Below, in pieces: positions 58,311 through 64,000 of a stretch of 64,000 bases of DNA (positions within the stretch are counted from its first letter, which is position 1; every line of letters starts with the position of its first letter). Made by a program: the position numbers and the translations under genes. The DNA comes from Rhodobacter sp. SGA-6-6 (GTDB taxonomy: Bacteria; Pseudomonadota; Alphaproteobacteria; Rhodobacterales; Rhodobacteraceae), in assembly GCF_011043545.1 (NCBI RefSeq), contig NZ_JAAKGP010000004.1, positions 1 through 64,000 on the forward strand. The letters are read 5' to 3'. The notes beneath the pieces are model-generated. The model was not told the DNA's origin. It was given only the letters and a program-made list of their open reading frames with translations, and made no database searches.

Positions 58311-60752
58311 CTACGCCTTCACCCGCGCGCCTTTCGGATCGTAGAGCGGCTCCAGATGCAGCTCCGCCGGCACCCGCTCCGAGGCCACTTCCAGCTCGTA
58401 GACGCCCTCGCGCAGGAACCCTTCCGTCACCCCTTCGGGATGCCGCACATAGCCCAGGCCGATGGCGCGGCCCACCGTATGCCCGAACCCGCCCGAGGAC
58501 AGCCAGCCCACCCGCTGCCCGTCGCGGTAGATCGTCTCCCGCCCCAGCAGCACCACCTCCGGCGCCGCGGTGAAGGTGGCCAGCCGCTTCTTCACCCCGC
58601 CGGACAATTGCGCCTCCACCGCCGCCCGGCCGATGAAATCCGCGTTGGATCTCATCTTGCAGGCCCAGGCCAGCCCGGCCTCCACCGGCGTATGGTCCGG
58701 CCCGATGTCGGCGCCCCAGGCGCGGTAGCCCTTTTCCAGCCGCAGCGTCTCGATGGCGCGATAACCGGCGTTCACCAGCCCCAGCGGGGCGCCCGCGGCC
58801 ATCAAGGCCTCGTAGACCGTCACCGCCACCTCGACCGGCATGTGCAGTTCCCACCCCAGCTCGCCGACATAGGTCACCCGCAGCGCCAGCACCGGGCAGT
58901 GCGCCACCGAGATCCAGCGCGCGGTGCCGAAGCGGAAGCCCTCGTTCGACAGGTCGTCCGGCGACACGGCGCTCAGGATCGTCCGCGCCTGCGGCCCCAT
59001 CAGCGACAGCACGGCGTAGCCCGAGGTCACGTCCGACAGTTGGCAATCGCCGGTCAGGTTGCGGGAAATCCAGTCGAAGTCATGGGTGGCGAAGCCGGTG
59101 CCGGTGACGATGTGGAACTCGTCCTCCGCCAGCCGGGCCACGGTCAGGTCGCATTCGATGCCGCCCTTGCGGTTCAGCATCTGGGTATAGACCAGCGCCC
59201 CCGCCGGCCGGTCGACATTGCCCGCGGCGATCCGGTCCAGGTCGCGCAGCGCCCCCGGCCCCTTCAGCCGGAACTTGGCGAAGGAGGTCTGGTCGATCAG
59301 CACCGCCGCCTCTCGCGCCGCCTTGTGCTCTCGCCCAACCGCCGCGAACCAGCCCGGGCGGCCGTAGGAATAGCGGTCCACCGGCTGCTCCCCCGCCGCC
59401 AGGTCGGCGAACCAGTTCGGCCGCTCCCACCCCAGCTTTTCGCCGAAGCAGGCCCCCGCCGCCTGCAGATGCGCATAGAGCGGCGAGCGGCGGGTGGGGC
59501 GGCAGGACTTCATCTCATCGGCCGGCCAGGCGATGGTGTAGTGCTTGCCATAGGCTTCCATCGTCCGCTGCCGCACCCAGCCGGTGTCGCGGTGGACGCG
59601 GCCGAAGCGGCGGATGTCGACGGGCCAGAGGTCGAAGGGCGGCTCCCCCTTCGCCACCCATTCCGCCAGCGCCATCCCCGCCCCGCCGCCCGAAGCGATG
59701 CCGAAGGCGTTGAACCCGGCGCCGACGTAGAAATTCCGCAACTCCGGCGCCTCGCCGAGGATGAAGTTGCCGTCGGGAGTAAAGCTCTCCGGCCCGTTCA
59801 GCAGCTGCTTCACCCCCGCCGTCGCCAGCGCCGGCACCCGCGCGATGGCGTTCTCCATGAACTGCTCGTAGTGCTCCCAATCGGGGGTCAGGGTCTCGAA
59901 ATGGAAGCCCTCGGGGATGCCCTCCACCGCCCAGGGCTTCGGGTTGGGCTCGTAGCCGCCCCAGACCAGCCCGCCGACCTCTTCCTTCCAATAGGTCAGC
60001 CGGTCCGGGTCGCGCAAAGTCGGCAGGCCGGAAGTGACGCCCTCGATCCTCTCGGTGATCATGTATTGGTGCTCGACGCTGACGAGGGGCACGTTCACCC
60101 CCACCGTCCCGGCCAGCACCCGGGTCCATTGCCCGGCGCAGCACACCACCTTCTCGCATTCGATGGTGCCGAAGGGCGTCTCCACCCCGCGGATACGGCC
60201 GTCCTCGACGATCACCCGCGTCACCGGCGTGTCCTCGAAGATCCTCACCCCCGCCATCCGGGCGCCCTTCGCCAGCGACTGGGTGATGTCGGACGGGTTG
60301 GCCTGCCCATCGGTCGGCAGATAGGCCGCGCCGACCAGATCGTCGATGGTCATCAGCGGCCACAGCTCCTGCGCCTCCTTCGGCGTCAGCAGATGCATCT
60401 CCAGCCCGAAGGAATGCGCCGTGGTCGCCTGCCGTTTCACCTCGGTCCACCGCTCGGCGTTGCAGGCCAGCCGCAGCCCGCCGTTCATCTTCCACCCGGT
60501 CTGCAGCCCGGTCTCCTGCTCCAGCGTCCGATACAAGGCTACCGAATGGCCCAGAAGCTGGGTGATGTTGGCGCTGGTCCGCAGCTGCCCCACCAGCCCC
60601 GCCGCATGGAAGGTGGTGCCCGAGGTCAGCTTCTTCCGCTCCAGCAGCACGGTATCGGTCCAGCCGAGTTTTCCCAGGTGATAGGCCACCGAGCAGCCGA
60701 CGATGCCGCCGCCGATAATGACCGCCTTCGCGGTGGTGGGAAGCTCAGCCAT
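58311..60752 (-). CDS. Dimethylglycine/sarcosine dehydrogenase-type FAD/folate enzyme
   Basis: An 813-residue two-part enzyme. The N-terminal DAO domain (about 1-370) has the dinucleotide-binding GGGIVGCSVAYHLG near 14-27 and SGTTFHAAGLVGQLR near 44-58, with the His that can carry covalent FAD. An FAO_M bridge follows (about 370-425), then a GCV_T aminomethyltransferase-like folate domain with its C-terminal barrel (about 430-810). Such enzymes oxidatively N-demethylate dimethylglycine, sarcosine or related amines and pass the one-carbon unit to tetrahydrofolate. Neighbours, a betaine-type ABC transporter and a kinase, fit catabolism of imported methylated amines. It overlaps the kinase gene by eight bases. 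Confidence 0.9.
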   Translation of the reverse strand: MAELPTTAKAVIIGGGIVGCSVAYHLGKLGWTDTVLLERKKLTSGTTFHAAGLVGQLRTSANITQLLGHSVALYRTLEQETGLQTGWKMNGGLRLACNAERWTEVKRQATTAHSFGLEMHLLTPKEAQELWPLMTIDDLVGAAYLPTDGQANPSDITQSLAKGARMAGVRIFEDTPVTRVIVEDGRIRGVETPFGTIECEKVVCCAGQWTRVLAGTVGVNVPLVSVEHQYMITERIEGVTSGLPTLRDPDRLTYWKEEVGGLVWGGYEPNPKPWAVEGIPEGFHFETLTPDWEHYEQFMENAIARVPALATAGVKQLLNGPESFTPDGNFILGEAPELRNFYVGAGFNAFGIASGGGAGMALAEWVAKGEPPFDLWPVDIRRFGRVHRDTGWVRQRTMEAYGKHYTIAWPADEMKSCRPTRRSPLYAHLQAAGACFGEKLGWERPNWFADLAAGEQPVDRYSYGRPGWFAAVGREHKAAREAAVLIDQTSFAKFRLKGPGALRDLDRIAAGNVDRPAGALVYTQMLNRKGGIECDLTVARLAEDEFHIVTGTGFATHDFDWISRNLTGDCQLSDVTSGYAVLSLMGPQARTILSAVSPDDLSNEGFRFGTARWISVAHCPVLALRVTYVGELGWELHMPVEVAVTVYEALMAAGAPLGLVNAGYRAIETLRLEKGYRAWGADIGPDHTPVEAGLAWACKMRSNADFIGRAAVEAQLSGGVKKRLATFTAAPEVVLLGRETIYRDGQRVGWLSSGGFGHTVGRAIGLGYVRHPEGVTEGFLREGVYELEVASERVPAELHLEPLYDPKGARVKA

Positions 60753-61623
60753 GACGGTCCTCGAAGGCGGCCAGCGCCGCGCGGTAGGTTTCCAGATTGG
60801 TGGCCGTATAGGCCGCGAAGTCGAAGTCGAGGTCGGAATGCAGTTCCGAGACCATCGACCACATCGTCTCCCGCAGGGCCGCCGCCGCCTTCATCGCCCG
60901 GTAGCCGCGCCACAGCGCCGGGTCGGGGTCGCGGCCGTGGTAATGGGCAAGCATCCAGCCCTCGTCCTCCGGCGTCAGCCCGTTGTTGGCGGCAAGGCCC
61001 CCAAGGTCGAAGAGCGGCGAATTGAAGCCGGCATAGTCCCAGTCGACCAGCCAGAGCCTTTTGCCATCATGCAGGAAGTTCGCCGGCAGCAGGTCGTTGT
61101 GGCCGAAGACCAGTTCGACGGGGCCGACCGCCGTTTCCAGCCGCGCGGCATCGGCCAGAAGGCCGGGGAGAAGCGGCAGGTGGCGGCTGCGGCCCTCGGC
61201 CAGCGTGGCGGCATAGTCGCGGCAGATGTGGAAGACCCAGAAGGCCAGCACCGGCCCGCGCAGGTGGCGCGGGATCTCCCGATGCGCCCGGGCGACCAGC
61301 GCCAGCGCCTGCTCCAGCATCGGCCGCTGGCGCAGGTCCTCGGCGGCCAGCGTCCGGCCGTCGATGAAGCCGATCACCAGCGCGCCGGCTTCGTGGTGCA
61401 GCACGGGCGGCGAGACCCCGGCGGCATGGGCGGCCTTCGAGGCCGCAAGCTCGTTGAAGCGCAGGATCTGATGCACCGGAATGTCGTCGCCGATCCGCAC
61501 CACCGCCCGGCGGGCGCCGTCCTGCACCACGAAGTTGCGGTTGGTGATGCCGCCGCCCAGGGGCTCCACCGAGACCGGCCCGGTCCAGCAGGCCAGTGCC
61601 CGCACCCTGTCCTCCGGCGTCAT
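60745..61623 (-). CDS. Choline/aminoglycoside kinase-type phosphotransferase
   Basis: A 292-residue protein of the APH/choline kinase fold. N-terminal GGGITNRNFVVQD corresponds to the nucleotide loop, GHNDLLPANFL near 176-186 is Brenner's catalytic motif (Asp as base), and LVDWDYAGFNSPLFDLG near 195-211 carries the metal-binding Asp. It phosphorylates a small hydroxylated molecule, plausibly choline, ethanolamine or a related amino alcohol. It is translated between the permease and the dehydrogenase (four- and eight-base overlaps), implying that phosphorylation belongs to the same uptake and breakdown route. Confidence 0.85.
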   Translation of the reverse strand: MTPEDRVRALACWTGPVSVEPLGGGITNRNFVVQDGARRAVVRIGDDIPVHQILRFNELAASKAAHAAGVSPPVLHHEAGALVIGFIDGRTLAAEDLRQRPMLEQALALVARAHREIPRHLRGPVLAFWVFHICRDYAATLAEGRSRHLPLLPGLLADAARLETAVGPVELVFGHNDLLPANFLHDGKRLWLVDWDYAGFNSPLFDLGGLAANNGLTPEDEGWMLAHYHGRDPDPALWRGYRAMKAAAALRETMWSMVSELHSDLDFDFAAYTATNLETYRAALAAFEDRHG

Positions 61624-63575
61624 CCCGCGCCCTCCAGCCTTTCCCGTGCCCCCTTCGCCGCCGCGCCGATCAGCCGGTCCGCCAGGATGGCGATGGCGGC
61701 GATGGACAGCCCCGCCACCAGCCCGCGGCCGACATCGGCCTTGGTCAGCGCGATATAGACCTCCTGCCCCAGGTCGCGGGTGCCGACCAGCGCGGTGATC
61801 ACCAGCATCGACAGCGCCAGCAGGATGGTCTGGTTCAGCCCCAGCAGGATCATCGGCACCGCCATCGGCAGCCGTATCTTGCGCAGGATCTGCCCGCGGG
61901 TCGCGCCGGAGACCACGCCCGCCTCGATCAGCTCGGCCGGCACGGACCGCAGCCCGTGCGCGGTGTATTTCACCGCCGGCACCAGCGCGAACAGCACCAC
62001 CGCCACCATGGCGCTGAAGTCGCCGACCCGGAACAGCATCACCACCGGGATCAGGTAGACGAAGCTCGGCAGCGTCTGCAGCGTGTCCACCACCCCGCCG
62101 ATCCCCCGCCCCGCCGAGGGGCTGGAGGCCGCCCAGATCCCCAGCGGCACCCCGATCGCCATCGCGACCAGCACCGAGATGCCGCAGAGGTAAAGCGTCA
62201 TCATCGCCTGCTCCCACAGCCCGGTGACGGCGACGAAGAGGCACAGCGCCGCGGCCAGCGCCGAGAGCCGCCAGCCGCCCAACCTCCACCCGGCCAGCGC
62301 CAGCACGGCCAGCACGAAGGGCCAGGGCAGGGCGAAGAAGAAGCGCTTCACCGGCAGCATCAGGTGCTCCAGCATCCAGACCCGGAAGGTCTCCAGCTGG
62401 TCGAAGTAATTGACGTTGATCCATTCCATCAGGCCCGACCAGAAGCCCTTGGTGGTGACGGTCCAGCCCTTGGGCCAGTCCTGCACCGCCGGAAGGACAA
62501 GGCCGAGGAGCCCCGTCGCCAGCGCCACCGCCAGCACCAGCACCAGCCGCGGATGCCGCCTCCACCACGGGCCCTGCAGCGCCTGCCGCCCCCCGGCCCG
62601 TTCGGCCAGCGCCTGCCCCAACCGGTCCAGCACCACCGCCAGCGCGGTGATCGCCAGCCCGGCCTCGATCCCGCCGCCGATGTTCAGGCGCCGCAAGGAC
62701 TCCAGCACATCGGCGCCGAGGCCGCCGGCACCGATCATCGAGGCGATGATGACCATGTTGAGCGACAGCATGATCACCTGGTTCACCCCCACCATCAGGT
62801 CGGGCAGCGCCACCGGCAGCATCACCTTGCGCATCCGCTGCCCGGGGGTGCAGCCGGCCATGGCGGCGAAATCCATGATCTCCGCCGGCACCGCCCGCAG
62901 CGCCACCAGCGTCACCCGAACCATCGGCGGCATGGCATAGATCACCGTCGCCAGCAGCGCCGCCACCGGGCCGAAGCCGAACAGCACCAGCACCGGCACC
63001 AGATAGGCGAAGGTCGGAATGGTCTGCATCAGGTCGAGAAGCGGCATCAGCACCCGCTCCACCGGCTTCCAGCGCCAGCCGGCGATGCCGAGCGCCAGCC
63101 CGCCCGCCACCCCCATCGGCACCGCGATGACGATGGAGGCCAGCGTGACCATGGCGCTTTCCCACTGGCCGAACACCGCCAGATAGATCATCAGCGCCCC
63201 GGCCAGCAGGCCCAGCATCAGGTCGCGGGCATAGTGCCCCAAAGCGACGGCCGCCACCGTCACCGCCACCCAGCTGAGCGGCGGCACGATGGTCGCCGCG
63301 CGGCGGCCCTTGCCCTCGGTGATGCCGTCGACCAGCAGCACCCGCGCCGCCTCGTAGGGCGCCTCGACCACGGCGGCGAAGCCGCGGGTCAGGTCCTTGA
63401 AGCTGACCGGGCCGATGGCGGCGCTGTCGGTTAGCCACTTCATCCCGGCGCTGATCCAGCGCGCCATCGGCAGCTGCATCTCCTTCGCCGGCCACATCCA
63501 GCCTTCCGGCAGCAGCACCGCCAACACCAGCGCCGCAACCGCCAGCAGCGCCCATATGCCGCGCCAGAGCATCAT
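61620..63575 (-). CDS. Glycine betaine/proline-type ABC transporter permease, duplicated
   Basis: A 651-residue permease made of two BPD_transp_1 halves in one chain (about 90-300 and 410-640), as seen in some ProW-like proteins of alphaproteobacteria. Each half has an EAA-type loop, first [20 protein letters not shown] near 245-264 and second [20 protein letters not shown] near 555-574, and the repeated pattern [20 protein letters not shown] / [20 protein letters not shown]. One gene can therefore supply both channel halves. It overlaps the ATPase gene (ATGA) and the kinase gene by four bases each. Confidence 0.92.
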   Translation of the reverse strand: MMLWRGIWALLAVAALVLAVLLPEGWMWPAKEMQLPMARWISAGMKWLTDSAAIGPVSFKDLTRGFAAVVEAPYEAARVLLVDGITEGKGRRAATIVPPLSWVAVTVAAVALGHYARDLMLGLLAGALMIYLAVFGQWESAMVTLASIVIAVPMGVAGGLALGIAGWRWKPVERVLMPLLDLMQTIPTFAYLVPVLVLFGFGPVAALLATVIYAMPPMVRVTLVALRAVPAEIMDFAAMAGCTPGQRMRKVMLPVALPDLMVGVNQVIMLSLNMVIIASMIGAGGLGADVLESLRRLNIGGGIEAGLAITALAVVLDRLGQALAERAGGRQALQGPWWRRHPRLVLVLAVALATGLLGLVLPAVQDWPKGWTVTTKGFWSGLMEWINVNYFDQLETFRVWMLEHLMLPVKRFFFALPWPFVLAVLALAGWRLGGWRLSALAAALCLFVAVTGLWEQAMMTLYLCGISVLVAMAIGVPLGIWAASSPSAGRGIGGVVDTLQTLPSFVYLIPVVMLFRVGDFSAMVAVVLFALVPAVKYTAHGLRSVPAELIEAGVVSGATRGQILRKIRLPMAVPMILLGLNQTILLALSMLVITALVGTRDLGQEVYIALTKADVGRGLVAGLSIAAIAILADRLIGAAAKGARERLEGAG

Positions 63576-64000
63576 CCGCCCCGCCCTACCAGCACGGCGA
63601 TCACCGCAGCGGGCGTGACATGGCCTACCGCCTGCCCGTCGCGCTCCACCGCGAAGGGAGCATTCGCGGCCACCACCTGCTCGGCCACGTCCTCCACCCG
63701 TGCGGCGGCGGGCAGGGTTCCGGCGATCCCCTCCGGCACCCCGGCCGCGGCGATCCGGCCCAAGGTCACCACCTTGGCCCGGGCGACATGGGCGGTGAAG
63801 GCGCGGACGTAATCGTCGGCGGGGGCCAGCACCAGATCCTCGGGCGAGGCCACCTGCACCAGCGCGCCGTCCTTCATGATGGCGATGCGGTCGGCCAGCC
63901 TTATCGCCTCGTCGAAGTCATGGGTGATGAAGACGATGGTCTTCTTCAGCTGGCGCTGGATGCGCAGGAACTCGTCCTGCATCTCGCGCCGGATCAGCGG
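63572..64000 (-). CDS. Glycine betaine/proline-type ABC transporter ATPase, C-terminal part (cut by window edge)
   Basis: The last 142 residues of a ProV-type ATPase; the 5' part lies beyond base 64000. Visible are the switch histidine in [20 protein letters not shown], the post-catalytic [14 protein letters not shown] stretch, and a C-terminal pair of short CBS-like segments ([21 protein letters not shown]), which in OpuA-type transporters respond to ionic strength. Walker A and B are outside the window. It is upstream of the permease with a four-base overlap and probably is the first or second gene of the betaine-type operon. Confidence 0.9.
   Translation of the reverse strand, partial: PLIRREMQDEFLRIQRQLKKTIVFITHDFDEAIRLADRIAIMKDGALVQVASPEDLVLAPADDYVRAFTAHVARAKVVTLGRIAAAGVPEGIAGTLPAAARVEDVAEQVVAANAPFAVERDGQAVGHVTPAAVIAVLVGRGG

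Noticed and set aside
58356-61025. Open frame of nearly 890 codons on the plus strand opposite the dehydrogenase and kinase genes
   Set aside because: Both opposite-strand genes have full catalytic motifs; this frame shows none and is a GC-skew shadow.

Overview
The window is about 64 kb of high-GC chromosome from an alphaproteobacterium, almost certainly a member of the Rhodobacteraceae. The evidence is the gene content and order: a chvI-chvG-hprK-rapZ-EIIA-HPr run divergent from pckA; an rpoZ-rsh-DUF2062-pdxJ-acpS-lepB-rnc-era-DUF1491 run; a methylsuccinyl-CoA dehydrogenase of the ethylmalonyl-CoA pathway; a short HprK without the N-terminal domain; and several families largely confined to Rhodobacterales (DUF6473, DUF6525). 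I found no tRNA, rRNA, insertion sequence, phage gene or CRISPR array. Coding density is high, and the extreme third-position GC creates many long antisense frames that are not genes.

Layout. 0-9.3 kb: a DUF6473 gene, 3-hydroxybutyryl-CoA dehydrogenase, then a minus-strand operon joining the ChvI/ChvG two-component system to a regulatory PTS (HprK, RapZ, EIIA-Man, HPr) and an acyltransferase, facing pckA. 9.6-16.1 kb: a TSUP exporter, two tandem DUF3859 genes, mcd, a META-domain lipoprotein, an MFS transporter and recO. 16.1-29.1 kb: a block of metabolic genes, nearly all on the plus strand, that separates recO from its usual partner era-DUF1491. It holds an RpiR regulator with a polyamine-type ABC transporter and a P1 peptidase; a COG0523 GTPase behind a Zur-type operator; and an amino-acid-type ABC transporter operon with a GntR regulator, a BtpA/SgcQ barrel, an AllA-like protein and a PfkB kinase.

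29.1-37.4 kb: the housekeeping run from folK and rpoZ down to era, on the minus strand. 37.5-42.3 kb: NYN protein, YqaA-like protein, ispH, a secreted protein, rnhA, a TRIC-type channel, a TetR-like regulator and a GlsB-type membrane protein. 42.7-45.7 kb: fmt with three peptide deformylase paralogues, one lacking catalytic residues. 45.8-51.2 kb: a MalY/PatB-type lyase, an L,D-transpeptidase, a PilZ-like protein, cobD, an MltB-type lytic transglycosylase and a glycosyltransferase. 51.2-58.3 kb: smc, a CidA/LrgB-type pair, a ThDP enzyme and an FMN reductase. 58.3-64 kb: a glycine-betaine-type ABC transporter (ATPase cut by the window edge) with a small-molecule kinase and a dimethylglycine/sarcosine dehydrogenase.

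Between genes lie three repeat families. R1 is a 180-211 bp array of four hairpins present three times (13.8, 33.2, 38.7 kb), always intergenic and in the same orientation. R2 is a short AAATAyyCC-GGGGG motif plus GC hairpin found at three convergent gene ends (9.5, 47.6, 58.3 kb). R3 is a pair of back-to-back near-palindromes with tiny loops (1.9, 32.3 kb). R1 and the metabolic block between recO and era are the least explained parts of the window.
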